DNA of 64,000 nt from positions 1,127,473 to 1,191,472 of the forward strand of contig JAJEKV010000157.1 of assembly GCA_021234155.1 (NCBI GenBank), in the 5' to 3' direction. Of the stretch, positions 24,680 to 36,920 are shown piece after piece (the first letter of the stretch is position 1; each line of letters starts with the position of its first letter). The position numbers were made by a program, and so were the translations under genes. The DNA comes from Isoetes taiwanensis (taxonomy: Eukaryota; Streptophyta; Lycopodiopsida; Isoetales; Isoetaceae). The notes under the pieces were generated by a model. The model saw nothing but the letters and a program-made list of their open reading frames with translations. It did not search any database and had not been told where the DNA came from.

Positions 24680-26290
24680 TACATGTTGAGGGGCATTTTA
24701 AGTGGTTGAATTAGCTCATACCCTAGAATCTTTGTATCGGCATATGGGGGAGGGATGAACTTGTGAACTAGAGAGTTAATAAATCTGGTCTTTCCAAAGG
24801 CTATATCTAAGGAAAGGATCCATGCCTCTGTAAATGGATCTTTGTTACCTCGATAGTTTAGTTTGCCTTGTAGTAACTCTTTAGCTCTTTGATTCATGAA
24901 CAAAGATTGTTGATATATTACCCTTGGGCTCTACATGGCTTTCCTCACTTAACTCTTGCGATGACACATAGTCTCCTTCTTTATAGATAGTTCCACAAAA
25001 AAGAACCTTCTTAAACTTGTAACTTTGCCACTTCATAATTGTTTCATCGTGTAAACCATTCAATTGTCACATGTCAAGTCTATAATTACCCCTTTTTGCT
25101 CCAATGGCTGATCCTATAACTATGCCCTTCTTCACAATGGCATTGCAGCCACAATGATTTGGAAGGTATTCTAACTTATCCATAATGCTTTTAAGCTACT
25201 TCTACGGATGGCATTTCGAATAATTCCTTTCCTATGGTCTTGAATCTGGTAGCCAAATGTACTTATGTACCTCTTTCAAAGTGTTTTCGGGCGGGATTGC
25301 CTTCTTTGGCTTCAAGGAAAGTTGTGGTGAAAAAATAACTTGCATGATACCTCATCATATAGGTAAGTTCAACTTCCAAGTTGTTGGTCTTCACTTGCTT
25401 ATGGATCTTCACATCTGCTCTTGAGGGAAACACCAAGTGCCATCATGAGGTCCATGCCTCAAAATATCATCAATGGGGCACCAACTCTTGTAGAGTGAGA
25501 ATAAAAATTTAAGAATATTATGCTACTAAGAATAAAAATTTTGATGAACTCACCAAGATTATGTTGCTTTGGAGATGCATTACATCAAATTCTTTGCTTT
25601 TAGTTTTACCCACCAAGATGCAAACACCTTTCTCATCCTATTGAGATCAACGCTCTGAGCATCCATGGACTCGACTCCATCCGAAGAAGAAATTGACAAA
25701 CTTTACAAGTAAAATTCCAATTTGCTTCACTTTCCTTATATATGAATAAAAATAAAAATAAAAATAAAAATCTAGACATATAAATGAGATTGATTACCTG
25801 GGATAACATGATCTGGAAATCTCCTTAGTACTTTTGCTAAACACCACTGAGCAAACTTCTGATAATCCTCACATTTGAATCATTTATAGTATTTGTTGGG
25901 TTGAGCAGGCCAGTGCCCTTTACGAAGCTCACTTGGGACAACATTATAAATTTCTTGCACAATCTGATCTAAATTCAAAAGAAGTTGATTGTCTGCTTCG
26001 AGGAGAGCCATAAGTTTCTTGATGAAGAACTTCACTGCTCCTATCAATAATACATGAAATAAGTCAAAGACGAGATTTTCATGTGGGCGAAACCCATAGA
26101 GCCTTTGAAGCTCCCATAAAAAGCTTTCTCCTTTGAGACCAAAGTTCTTCAAAACATCAACGTTTGTTGATCTTTGCCATTGTTGAAGAACGTCACCAAG
26201 TATTCTGCCAGGGTCTTTTTCGATGTAGGATCTATGACTTGTTCCATAGCATTGCTGAAGACACGCTTGACTCCTCCGAACTCTTGTCTA
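24680..26290 (-). pseudogene. broken CACTA transposase (Tnp2-like with DUF4218-like region)
   Basis: Read right to left. 26290-25880 carries a Tnp2-like C-terminal segment with FRPHENLVFDLFHVLLIGAV, matching the family pattern of an Asp-x-x-His core followed by a leucine-rich helix. About 25500-25250 carries a DUF4218-like piece (GTWCFP, then VKTNNLEVELTYMMRYH). 25063-24679 carries further open segments with VLFCGTIYKEGDYV and WILSLDIAFGKTRF. Stop codons and frameshifts separate the parts; some may be introns (a run of AAAAAT repeats near 25747 lies between them). The family assignment rests on these motifs and on the 3-bp duplication. Exon structure cannot be settled by eye. Confidence 0.6.
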
Positions 26291-26299
26291 CCTGAAAGT

Positions 26300-27950
26300 G
26301 AGTTGGAAAGCTTATATTAAGATGCATATATCCAAATGCTTAGGTTGGTTACACAAAACAGAGAGGCTACAGCATGGCTCACTTTTTTAATTTCTGAAAG
26401 TGCATGCAAGGTGCTTATAAGATCGGGACATGTCCCACCGGTCTGTAAAAATGTTCGAGATAGGGCTTAACCATTGAGCTAGAGTTTTTAAAAACAATTG
26501 CATTCTATGGTCTCGGTTTAGAAATGAATCATACTAGTTATGTCTTGACCATAGATGACACTATAAGGAGGAATGTAGCCCATAACTTGGACACAACATT
26601 CTTTTTCACTAAAGTATATAAAAGGGAATCATATGGTTGAGCAAGCTCAAAATGGCACTAACCCGGAGAATGCTCCAGATGACTGAAGTTACCTAATTGG
26701 GGGAGTTTACTTTTAGCACCAATAGTAGTGCAGGACTTGACCACATTTGGACCATAATAAAAGGGAAACATTGTAAGTAAACGGATGGAGTATCTACCCC
26801 ATTGTGTAGCACTAGGGGCAATTAAGTAAAAATATTGACAATCCTTTATTGGTCGTTACTTGTTTAATATTCTTTCTGATGTATGAAAATCATAAAGGTT
26901 TTTTTTTTTTTTAATAATAACTATTAGATAAAAATAACCCAATATCGTGAAAGATTTTAGGGTTTAACATACTTGGCCGAAAAGGAAGATGCCTCCAGTC
27001 GTGTCGGATTGCACAGATCTGGACATATGCCTACATGATTGTCATCCTGCGGCTTGAAAGGATTGAGATGTCTATTTGCTAGAAACATCCACAACCGTTC
27101 TTGCTCAGCATGCATGCAAAAGGTATGTACCTTTTTGAACTTATTTTCTGCTCTGTATCTTGGCCGGAAATGCAGAATCGGCCAAATCGGCCACTCTCAG
27201 TAGTATCTGGGTATATAAATGGAACTGGAGACGTCTACACAAAGAGTCTCTCTAGTTTTTGCCATGTGGTTGTCGCTTTGATCAGAAATGCTGGCCGGCC
27301 ATCTGAACCTGATCTTCTAGATAAGTGCCTTTGTTGCTGTGAATCATGTTAGTGTGTATCAGGTTATATTATATGCATCTTATATTCATGAGAAGCAGTG
27401 GCAGTGAATATATTTTTACTACAAGAACAACCTATGAGAAGCAGTGGCAGTGGGTTGTAATGGTCTTACAGGTTGAAGATTCGTATACAACTGAGTGCTT
27501 TATGCATATAAGTGCTTTATGTGCTTTATGCATATAAGTGCTTTATGTGCTTTATGTGCTTGATGAAAACGCTATATTCCTTTTGTTGGCATGTGGGATA
27601 TAAGCTGTAGATGAGGTTTCTATTCTGAGTCACTGAGATCTAGCCGTAACCGTCGTGCAAGATATACATAGGAATGGGGTGCCGGATTTGAGGTGTGCGG
27701 AGCTCTCGATGATGATGATCTATAGTTTGAGCTTAGGAAGTACTCATTGCTTAGAGTAAAAGTGATGAAATGATTTTGAGCATATCAAGGAATGAATGAC
27801 CATAACTTTTTTTTCTTGATACTAGATGCTTTTGTACTTGAAGATGTTTTATTGATTTAATATTGCTAGATTGAAAGTACAAGTAAATCATTGTGTTGAA
27901 CTTACATCCTTGCAAGGAATTGTTTTTTTTATTAATCCAACAAATCAAAT
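26300..27950. other. interior of the CACTA-like element, unassigned
   Basis: No recognisable domain. An 83-codon open frame (27101-27352, +) has no family resemblance. A small tandem repeat of TATAAGTGCTTTATGTGCTT lies at about 27495-27560. Confidence 0.4.
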
Positions 27951-27953
27951 AGT

Positions 27954-28330
27954 ATGGGGAAGATGGAAGGCGCAACCAACAAGGGGAACACAAGAATGAA
28001 GCTCCTTGATCTGATAAAAAAGGCCGGATTAGATCTGAATCATTTATGCAGAATGGAAGGAGAGTCCACTGCTCAACCTAGTAAGCAGTTTCTAGTGGAT
28101 TGTAGAGAGATACAAGCTGGATTCACCTATACTTGTACCAAGTCTTACTGCCAAGAAGGCCACAAGGCTTAGTGGAGTCAAGAAGTTCTTTCCTGCTGTG
28201 GGAGACGACTCCAATAATGAAGCACCATGTCCTGACATCACCAGCATTGCTGATAGTTCAGATGCAGCCTACAATAATGGAGAGCCTGAAGAAAGTGTAC
28301 CAATCCAGCCTAACCAGGTTTCATGAGTAA
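27954..28330 (+). CDS. hypothetical coding segment in the CACTA-like element
   Basis: The first frame opens with MGKMEGATNKGNTRMKLLDL and runs 72 codons. A second frame overlaps its end and continues with KKFFPAVGDDSNNEAPCPD to about 28320, suggesting one coding unit broken by a single shift or a short intron. It is acidic and serine-rich towards the end, with no recognised domain. It could be a TnpA-like second product or a captured host fragment. I cannot tell which. Confidence 0.35.
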
Positions 28331-28339
28331 ACTTAAACA

Positions 28340-29350
28340 TTCATTCTTACATTTGTAATAGTAGCATTTAGTTTAGCAAGGCATCTATAAATTATTCTTT
28401 GATTTTGGTTTTCCTTAGAGATAACTGTGGCAGCTAGTTTCATACGGTAACTAAAGAGTGAACAAGCAAGGTTAATCTGTCATCTTGGCACAAAGGAAGA
28501 CAGATAAGCAAAAAGCTGAACTTCTGGCTTAACATTAAGGCTTAAAATTCCTTTTATTTCTGTTTGGATCCTGTACAAGGAACAGATTTATTTTTAAAGC
28601 ATAATAAACACAATGTTTAGTTATATTCTGACTTTGCAGTGAAAATAGTGGCACAGCTACTAGATCTTTGTTAAGGGCACTAAATTATGTGCATTGGCAT
28701 AGCTAAGGGAATTGCATAATACAGTAGCATTGTTCTTATGATTCTATTCCATTTACTCAGATTAACTTTATGTTTGATATGTTTAAAATGTTTGGTGAAG
28801 GGCGAAGAGCCGAGTAAAACACCAGCTTACCTGTTAACCCTCTCCTCGTTACCATGTACTTGCTAACGTTTGTCTGGTTGGTTACAGGTAACCCGTTTTA
28901 CTCCAAATTTCAATTATTTTGGTTGACGTGCATATGGGATGTCTGCTACGATCAGTACAGATGAAGTTCATCCATTTTTTTGTTTAAACTGGGTTTAAAT
29001 GTCTTGTTCTTTTGCTGGTAAGCAAAAATTCTGAATATATTGTTACAAAGGAACTTCAATATTAGTATGCTGGTTGCTGGTTGCTCTAATGGAATACTCA
29101 ACTCATCTAGAAGGTATGTATGGATGGCACAGAATTATAATTCGGAACATGATATGATTCAATATATTGGATTTTTTACACACATATTAAGAAATTGCAT
29201 ATAATTTTCAGTTTTTTTTTTTTTTTTTTTTGTATGGAACATAATTTGTTTTATAGAATCCACATCCAATTCCTTCCTATCTGCATTCAAATCTACATCT
29301 TCATATGCTTTATTATCTGATCTAAGTAAACTACAAAATAAAACTACAAA
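28340..29350. other. unassigned AT-rich interior
   Basis: No open frame or motif of note. A T-run lies near 29212-29231. Confidence 0.4.
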
Positions 29351-29925
29351 ATAAAAAACGGGGATTGTTGAGAAAGGGGTATTAACTAAGTACGGGATAT
29401 TAAATACAAGGTCACAACAGGGGACAAAATCGCGAAGGGGGGATTTTTGAGAAAAGCGTATTAACAGTATGGGATATTAAATTACAAGGTCACAAAAGGA
29501 GGATGGTTGAGAAGAGGGGTATGAATAGAATAAGGGGATATTAAACATAAAAGGAGTATGAATGGAAAAGGAGTATAAACATAAAAGGGGTATGAACGGA
29601 ATAAGGGGATATTACAGATAAGGGGATATTAAACATAAAAGGAGGATGGTTGAGAAGAGGGGTATGAACGGAATAAGGGGTATGAACGGAATAAGGGTAT
29701 ATTAAACTACAAAATCACAAAGCGGGATTGTTCCTAGAAAGGGGTATGAACATTATTTGCGAGAAAAGGGGTATGACCATTGCATATGGCAATGGGGGAT
29801 ATAAAAAAAATTCAAATAAGGGGATATTAATCTACAAAATCACAACGGGGGATTGTGGCCAAATACCCCGTTTCTGAAAATCATGTCCATTCCACGAAAA
29901 GGGGGATTTTAAGGGGTTTTTTTAC
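29350..29925. repeat. right subterminal repeats
   Basis: AAGGGGATATTAAAC, AGGGGTATGAACGGAATAAG and GGGGGATTGTTGAGAA-like words recur many times between 29355 and 29860, then GGGGGATTTTAAGG twice near the end. Base composition and GGGGAT words parallel the left subterminal block. Confidence 0.65.
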
Positions 29926-29965
29926 GGGGGATTTTAAGGAGGATATGGGCATCGTTTTTGATGTG
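29926..29965 (-). repeat. right terminal inverted repeat of the CACTA-like element
   Basis: Ends in ATCGTTTTTGATGTG, the reverse complement of the left terminus apart from three positions, and is followed directly by the second CCA copy. Confidence 0.85.
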
Positions 29966-30006
29966 CCATAACCCACAGGTCCCAAGATCGAAACTTGGCT
30001 CTCATA
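29966..30006 (+). pseudogene. 3' half of the split tRNA-iMet
   Basis: Starts CCATAACCCAC and continues with an intact T arm. The 3' strand reads CTCAT instead of CTCTGAT. Completes the copy begun at 20128. Confidence 0.9.
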
Positions 30007-30561
30007 GTTTATTTCCCCCTTTTTTTTTCCCAGAAACTGTCTTGATTTGTGATTTCTCAATTGTCCTCCGATAAGTGTGGGGTTGTAACTCATTCAATGT
30101 GCATCCTATATTGTCTCATGACCACCTTGAAAATTTTTAATGTGAAAAAAACTGTACTCGATTCTTCTAATGTTGTTATTTTGCAGTTTGTCGTGGTTGT
30201 TTTGTGTCACATCCAGCATTCGTCTTAGAGAACATTTAAAATTTCTATTAGGTTCTATTCTACTCTACCTTTTTAGAGAACATTCAAGATGTCTATTGAA
30301 TTCTATTCTAGCAATGTGGTAGATAATCAAATCTTGCCAAAGGCATTTGATTATAGGAGTGATTTCAGAGGTAGTTTTCGTGGGTATAGTGCTTTTATTC
30401 GTTTTATATGAAGCATAATGCAAGAAAGTTTTTCTACATCTATGTGCATTCTCTAAATGAATTTGAGAGAGGCATTGGAGTTGGTAGACATTAGGGCAGC
30501 ATTGGCTTGCGCGTGCATCTAAACAAACTAAAAGATATTCAATACACTAATTGTTATCAAG

Positions 30562-30633
30562 ATCAGAGTGGCGCAGCGGAAGCGTGGTGGGCCCATAACC
30601 CACAGGTCCCAAGATCGAAACTTGGCTCTGATA
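30562..30633 (+). tRNA. tRNA-iMet(CAU), intact
   Basis: 72 nt with every stem complete and identical to the copy at 9883. The 5' flank is TTGTTATCAAG. A T-run (interrupted by CCCC) follows within 10 bases. The region upstream of this unit is shortened (the block between GCGCG and TGCATC is missing), but the immediate flank is kept. Confidence 0.95.
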
Positions 30634-31213
30634 GTTTATTTTCCCCTTTTTTTTTTTTCTAAGCTGTCTTGATTTGTGATTATCAATTGTCCTTCGATAA
30701 GTGTGGGGTTGTAACTCATTCAATGTGCATCCTATATTGTCTCATGACCACCTTGAAAATTTTTAATGCGAAAAAAACTCTATTCGATTCTTCTAATGTT
30801 GTTATTTTGCAGTTTGTCGTGGTTGTTTTTTGTGTCATCCATCCGTTAGTCTTAGAGAACATTTAAAATTTCTATTAGATTCTAGTCTACTCTACCTTTT
30901 TAGAGAACATTCAAAATGTCTATTGAATTCTATTCTAGCAATGTGGTAGATAATCAAATCTTGCCAAAGGCATTTGATTATAGGAGTGATTTCAGAGGTA
31001 GTTTTCGTGGCTATAGTGCTTTTGGTCATTTTATATGAAGCATAATGCAAGAAAGTTTTTCTACATCTATGTGCATTCTCTAAATGAAGTTGAGAGGGGC
31101 ATTGGAGTTGGTAGACATTAGGCTGACATTGGCTTGCTTGTGAGGCAAGAACTTGGTGATACATTTGCATCTCAACAAACTAAAAGATATTCAATACAGC
31201 GATTGTTATCAAG

Positions 31214-31284
31214 ATCAGTGGCCTTGATGGAAGCGTGGTGGGCCCATAACCCACAGGTCCCAAGATCGAAACTTGGCTCTGATA
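31214..31284 (+). pseudogene. degenerate tRNA-iMet copy
   Basis: The 5' strand and D arm are altered (ATCAGTGGCCTTGATGGAAG). The anticodon arm, T arm and CTCTGAT are canonical. Confidence 0.8.
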
Positions 31285-31861
31285 GTTTATTTCCCCCTTT
31301 TTTTTTCCCAGAAACTGTCTTGATTTGTGATTTCTCAATTGTCCTCCGATAAGTGTGGGGTTGTAACTCATTCAATGTGCATCCTATATTGTCTCATGAC
31401 CACCTTGAAAATTTTTAATGTGAAAAAAACTCTACTCGATTCTTCTAATGTTGTTATTTTGCAGTTTGTCGTGGTTGTTTTGTGTCACATCCAGCATCAG
31501 TCTTAGAGAACATTTAAAATGTCTATTAGATTCTATTCTATTCTACCTTCTTAGAGAACATTCAAGATGTCTATTGAATTCTATTCTAGCAATGTGGTAG
31601 ATAATCAAATCTTGCCAAAGGCATTTGATTATAGGAGTGATTTCAGAGGTAGTTTTCGTGGGTATAGTGCTTTTATTCGTTTTATATGAAGCATAATGCA
31701 AGAAAGTTTTTCTACATCTATGTGCATTCTCTAAATGAAGTTGAGAGGGGCATTGGAGTTGGTAGACACTAGGGCAGCATTGGCTTGCGTGAGGCAAGAA
31801 CTTGGTATTCTGTTGCATCTGAACAAACTAAAAGATGTTCAATACAATGATTGTTATCAAG

Positions 31862-31933
31862 ATCAGAGTGGCGCAGCGGAAGCGTGGTGGGCCCATAACC
31901 CACAGGTCCCAAGATCGAAACTTGGCTCTGATA
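31862..31933 (+). tRNA. tRNA-iMet(CAU), intact
   Basis: 72 nt, canonical at all positions, with A and B boxes, upstream CAA and downstream T-run. It is the last tRNA before the YR retrotransposon, about 150 bp upstream of the insertion point. Confidence 0.95.
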
Positions 31934-32083
31934 GTTTATTTTCCCTTTTTTTGTTTTTTTTTTTTAATTTCTAGAAACTGTCTTGATTTGTGATTAACAA
32001 TTGTCCTCCAATAAGTGTGGGGTTGTAACTCATTCAATGTTCATCCTATATTGTCTCATGACCATCTTGAATCTTTTTTAATG

Positions 32084-32230
32084 TAATTGTCAAAAACTAG
32101 ATTTTTACCTGGTAGTTATGCTCACCTGGCAGTTAGACGTCTGCTTTATATTCCCATGGCTCCTTTCTTTCCCTTTCATCAGCACATCTTCATCTCCGCA
32201 GTTGTTGCTTGGTCTCCGGTGCCCCACCCA
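32084..32230 (+). repeat. A1 split direct repeat
   Basis: 147 bp starting TAATTGTCAAAAACTAGA and ending CCCCACCCA. Matches 47387-47533. The first 18 bases form an inverted match with the end of the B repeats. Confidence 0.9.
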
Positions 32231-33050
32231 GATCCCTTTTTCCGTGCATGCCTTTCTCCTTATGTTGGTGCAGACATTTTCTCTCTAGTTTCGGTCTACT
32301 TGTTCTCCACGGGTAATGCATTAATGCGCCGGGGTTTAAATCGAGCACTTTGCTCTTGCACATTGATTTGTGGCCTACTCCGGTCCTCTGTTTGATTGTG
32401 CGGTTAAGTGGTTAAAAATTTTGGGTTGGTGGCGATTAGGAGTTTTTCTTTGGGAGTGGTGTGGTTTTTTCATGCGGTTTCGTGAGTGCCGTTGATTGAT
32501 CATCATTTGCCATAATAGGGCTTCTATAAAAGCTTTGCTCTTGTTCGCCCTTCAATTGGCTCTTGTTTGTTGCTTGAGATAAGTCGTTGTCCGCAAGGAG
32601 GCACTTTGTCATAAGCGGTCCTGTGGTCTATCCCTTTCTTCAATTCCTTTTGCATTTTGTGCGGGGCAGGAGGTTTTTTCGGCATTTACGTGCCTTTCTT
32701 TTCGGCATTGTTTCGGTTGGCCGGGCAAATCACGTGAGTGCAGTGCAAAGGCGGCGTAATTCGGTTTTACGGGGCCTTGTTTTTCCAGCTTTGTACACGT
32801 GCTTGGAAGCTTTCTTCCTTTGTTTTGATTACCTTGAAGATATAGCACGCTTGCCTCTGCCTTCTTGTGGTACGAGGATTTCTTCTTTGGTTCAGTACTT
32901 AGGCACATATCGAGTGGTGTTGGTGCTTTTCTTGCGGATTTGCCTTGTTCCACCGGTTTCTCCTAATTTCGTTGGCCTCTGTTTTAAGGCTTCTTGCCTT
33001 TGTTTTTAAAATCATCATGCCAAGGGGTTCTCTTTGCTAAGACCCTTTTG
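32231..33050 (+). other. leader of the YR element, unassigned
   Basis: GC-richer than the array. Open frames up to 140 codons (32587-33009) have no recognised domain. Probably leader or decayed gag 5' end. Confidence 0.4.
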
Positions 33051-33790
33051 CTAAAAGACTGCGTGGTGAAAAGGCTGCATCCATCAAATTGGGGAAGCGC
33101 CCTTTGGAAGAGCTCAGTCTTTGGAGGATAGTCTTACGGATGCTTTGCAGGAGCAGGTTCAAGATCAGGTCCAAGATCGGACATGTGCACCGGCTTGGGC
33201 GAGAGGGATGGAGCAGAGGCTCATTGCGCATAGGGACGATAAAATTTGGGTGAGTTGGATGCAAAAATTTCAGCCTTACTGACTTGAGATTGAGCTTAAA
33301 GAGCAAGAAGGCGCCCGACATTTAGATTTAGATTTGATGGAAATGTGCGTCGGTTTGATTTCCTCAATGAGATGGAAGATGTTTTTGCAGATATCGAAAG
33401 TAAAATTTCGGGGGCTTGAGAAGCACTGACCCCTTCCATTCAAAAGAGCATTGACGGGTAACTCTCTTTTTGGATATTAGGAAACAAGTGGTAATTATAA
33501 GGGATAGGGATGGTCAGAAGGTGGCCGAGTGCTTTGAGGGGGCTTTTAGTTCCGATCATGATAAGAGGGCTGCGCCAAGCTCGTAAGTTAGCTCTTGAAT
33601 GGGGTTCCAACCATGGTAGGGGAAGCGACCTTATGGTATGTGGGGTTTATGTTTTGTTTGTGAGAGGCCAGGTCATATGGCTGCGATTGTCTGCTAGAGC
33701 TTTGGTCTCTCCTCCCCCGCCCCCAACAATTCGTCTTCCAATGGCGACAAATGCTAATGCTGCGTTCTACAATAACAATAGGTCCTAATT
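33050..33790 (+). pseudogene. gag-like region of the YR element, with zinc knuckle
   Basis: Broken frames. One near 33110-33260 reads TDALQEQVQDQVQDRT and then WARGMEQRLIAHRDDKIWVS, a hydrophilic gag-like stretch. At 33650-33694 a frame reads CFVCERPGHMAA and then a cysteine, i.e. CX2CX4H followed by Cys with one residue too many, a damaged CCHC knuckle. Nucleic-acid binding in a capsid-like particle would be the family role. The assignment is by motif and position upstream of RT. Confidence 0.5.
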
Positions 33791-33956
33791 TGATTGCTCC
33801 AGTTGTTTCTTCTACGGGCATGATTATCATGTACTTATTTACGTTTGATATCTCAACGTATGTTTTTGGTTTAACATCATGTTTAGTTGGCACCATTGTT
33901 GAGTTTCATTGGTGTGTTCTATGTAAATTTTGCTTCTTGTGGTGACTTAAGTACTC

Positions 33957-35017
33957 ATGGTTCTAAGTTGTTGTTTGTTGTGGCTATTTTGTTCTTCAGA
34001 TGAAAAGCTTATCCCTACTCTCCCTACCCATTCCCTTAGTAGCCGTTTGAAATCACATTTTCCCTTCTGGCAAACTTTTTGTAAAAGTGCCATGGTGTTG
34101 GATTGGATCTACAATGGTTACAAGCTTCCCTGGATAGATGCCCCGCCTGCACGTCCTTGGTCTAGACCAAACCACAAGCTTGTCGATCAGCATTCTACAT
34201 TCGTACATTCTGCCATCCAGGATTTGATTTTAGCTGGTGCTGCTACTGAAACCTCTGTCGTTCCTTTCATCTGCTCTCCTCTGGGGGTGGTTCCTAAAGC
34301 TGCAAATAAACTCCGTTTGATATTAGACCTTCGGTTTGTTAACCAATTTTTGGAGCAAAGACCTTTTAAATATGAGGGCATCAATGAGTTGGCTTTAGTA
34401 GTGAGGAAGGACGATGTCTTGATTACCCTTGATCTTCATTCTGGTTATCACCATGTTGCCATGCATCCTTCAGCTTGGCCTTATTTGGGTTTTCATTTCC
34501 GTGACAAATTCTATATGTTTACGGCTTTGCCTTTTGGGCTTTCCACGGCGTGTTACGTTTTCACTAAATTGATCCGTCAAATTGTGAAGTATTTTAGAGC
34601 AAAGTGTATTCGATGCATCCCTTATGTAGATGATTTCCTTTTTTGCTATTCTTTGCTGGTCGGTTCGGGGAGTTCGCGGGTTCTTATTTTGCAAACCTTT
34701 GAGTCTGCAGGTTTTATCATTGCCTTACATAAGTGTCAGCTTACATTTGCCCATGAAGTAAAATTTCTGGGATACATGGTAAACTCAGCCACTGGTTTGC
34801 TTTCCATTGCCCTTGTCATTCGTCGAAGTTTTTAGAGCTTGCTAAGTCGCTCTCCTCGGTTACTAAAATGCATGCTTTCGGCGGTTTCTTTGCTTTTTGG
34901 GTATGATTGCTTCCTTCAAGGCTGTCTTTGGTCCGTTACGCAAATTACTTAGTTTCAATCTCTTGAACACATATGCCTCTATTAAGACTTGGTCCCAAGT
35001 TGTGCGTCTATGCCCCT
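33957..35017 (+). pseudogene. reverse transcriptase of the YR element (5' part of pol)
   Basis: The main frame runs 33957-34835 (292 codons). RT motifs appear in order: LRLILDLRFVN (about residue 121), VLITLDLHSGYHHVAM with the first catalytic Asp (about 158), LPFGLSTACYVF (about 186), YVDD at 223-226, and FLGYMV (about 270). It copies the element RNA into DNA. After a frameshift near 34820 the sequence continues through 34897-35017 (KAVFGPLRKLLSFNLL) until the gypsy LTR begins. The downstream part resumes at 45234. The motif set resembles DIRS/Ngaro RTs. The 5' boundary of the frame is uncertain and the listed start is simply the first ATG. Confidence 0.8.
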
Positions 35018-36920
35018 TGTTGTCTTTCCACGAATCCTTGCAAAAGCGTGATGCACAAATCTCTAAATTGTGGGATTTCCTAAAAGATACTTGCCAAATT
35101 ACGTGTTTAGGGTGCAGAGAGCCAAAGATGTGGTGAGGGGATGTGAAAAGATGAGAAAAGAGGTGCAAATGTGAGGAAATGAGGTGATATGTGAATGCGA
35201 GGGTGTATGGCTGGGATTTTTCTGCAACAAAGTAGTGAAAATGATTGAAGAAAAACTTGGGGGATGAGACAAACTTCCTTTGAATCTGAGATGAATTTTT
35301 TGAACAAATTACGGCGAGAATAGCTATCAATTTAGCTAAATCTAGATAATATCAGATAACTTGAATTGATTTCAACTCATTTGTTGATAAAGATTGATGG
35401 GAAATCAGCGTGGCAAAGTTAGCGAGAAATGGACCGACACGTAAAAAATGGGAAAACCCTAATTTTTTTGAAAAAAACTTCGAAATCGATTGAAGAAAGG
35501 GGAAACACCATGAATTGCTCAAAGAAAACTTTTCTCAGATTATCTTAGGAACATAATACTTTGTCGGGTAATCCATTCGATCACTCACGAAATAGAATTT
35601 GTATCGTAGAACTTCGAGAATCTTGGCTTTCAAGAACAAAGGGCGGGTTTCTAATCAAAATCTCCTCTCCTCCTATAGAATACGGCTCGGATCGTCTTTA
35701 TAGACTGTGTCGGGGTAGTTAGAGCTCAATTTGTCACGCATATGGCTCACGAACTCTTTTTCCCAAAATAGGCAATACTCTGTTCTTGGCATGATCTCTA
35801 TTAATTCAGCATCTTCTTCATGATTTGATTGGTCCCGAAGTCGGTTATGATCGGGACTGCTTCACGCATCACTCAAATTTGCGGGAGGTTTGAGAATCAT
35901 AGAACCCTAATGGATCTTGGCAGAATTTTCTTCAATGGATATATCCCACGAGGCCAAAATCGAAAAGTCGCCCCGAGGGGATATATAGCCCAATCCACGC
36001 AAACTTTTAAATTGGCGTGTCTTGCCCCGTGGGATTCGGTACCTCCCAGCCCCACACCCGGGGTGAGCCACGTGGAGGGGTGATTGGCTGGAAAGGAATC
36101 TAGGGGGTAGAATAGGACAATTTTTTTATTTTTTTTCAAAGGGCACGATTCCCAAGAAGTGGAATTTAAAGGTCTATATAGGGTCTTTTGGAAGTTTTTT
36201 ATGCCGGTGGCATATTTTCATTGGGGCTACAAGATGATGTGGTCAAATTTTGAAAAATGGCACTTTGATTTTTGGCTAAAAAGGTGAATCAATGGTGACT
36301 GGGCAATGGATGGTGACATGATGAAATGATGACTTGGCATAGTGAAGGATGATGTGGCAAAAGTCAAACATGGCTTTTTGCCTAAGTGAATTTTCGAGAT
36401 TTTAAATGCCCCTTGATATTTTTTGATGAGGTGGCATGATTTTGGCCCAAGTGGCAAAGATATAACCAAAGTTGGATGACAAAGCATTTTTTTGAACAAG
36501 GTGGCCATCCTAGGTGGCATTTTGACTCTTGATGACGTGGCAAGGGTATTTTTTAGAAAGTGTGCCTTTTGGCTTTCCATTTTGACTTTCACTTGACTTT
36601 TTGACATCTTTGGCACTTTAGGATGATGACTAGGATGCCACTTGGCAAAGGTATAGATTTTTTGGCATCTTTGGATTTTTAGGCATCTTTAGAAGCATAT
36701 TTGGCTAGCGATAGGGAAATTCAAAAAAAAAAATAGGAGATAGGCTCAAAAAAATTTGGGAAAAATCAAGGATGGCTAGTTTTGGCTAGAGGATTTGGCG
36801 GGGGTACTCACCTGGCCTAGATTCTCTTCAGCCTGATACTTTTTCATAATAGCTCCTCAATACTTAGAATTTTCTTCATATCTTCATCTCTTCTTCATGT
36901 TGCCACTTCAAGGGGCAACA
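35018..36920 (-). repeat. 3' LTR of the gypsy element
   Basis: 1903 bp. In element orientation it is the downstream LTR. It matches 43313-45232 throughout, with differences clustered at CAG, CTG and CG sites plus homopolymer length changes. Confidence 0.92.
35981..36075 (-). promoter_or_regulatory. probable LTR promoter (3' LTR copy)
   Basis: On the minus strand a G-box CCACGTGG (36068-36075) lies upstream of a TATA-like GGCTATATAT (35981-35990). The second G-box of the other LTR is here degraded to CCCCGTGG near 36026. Confidence 0.45.

Larger units (their letters stand above)
20162..29965 (-). mobile_element. CACTA-like (CMC/EnSpm) DNA transposon, degenerate
   Basis: A ~9.8 kb insertion bounded by inverted repeats of about 40 bp: the left end opens CACATCAAAAATGATGCCCA and the right end is its near-exact reverse complement (about 3 mismatches). 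The target CCA of GGGCCCATAA is duplicated on both sides (20159-20161 and 29966-29968). A 3-bp duplication, long TIRs, subterminal repeat arrays at both ends and minus-strand pieces resembling Tnp2 plus its DUF4218-type neighbour all fit the CMC/CACTA superfamily. The termini read CACAT rather than the usual CACTA. The transposase is broken, so the element is probably not autonomous as read. The direction given is that of the transposase. Confidence 0.8.
29966..32083 (+). repeat. tRNA-iMet tandem array, forward block 2
   Basis: Continues the unit interrupted at 20161 and holds about three further units with tRNA starts at 30562, 31214 and 31862. It ends inside the TTTTTTAATG block where the YR retrotransposon starts. 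Confidence 0.95.

Noticed and set aside
20162-29965. PIF/Harbinger element (also makes 3-bp duplications)
   Set aside because: The target is CCA rather than TWA-like, the TIRs are longer, subterminal arrays are present, and the transposase pieces look like Tnp2 with a DUF4218-type region.
32087-32395. 102-codon frame starting in the A1 repeat
   Set aside because: It begins in the non-coding terminal repeat, and the same start in A2 (47390) runs into different sequence. A chance frame.
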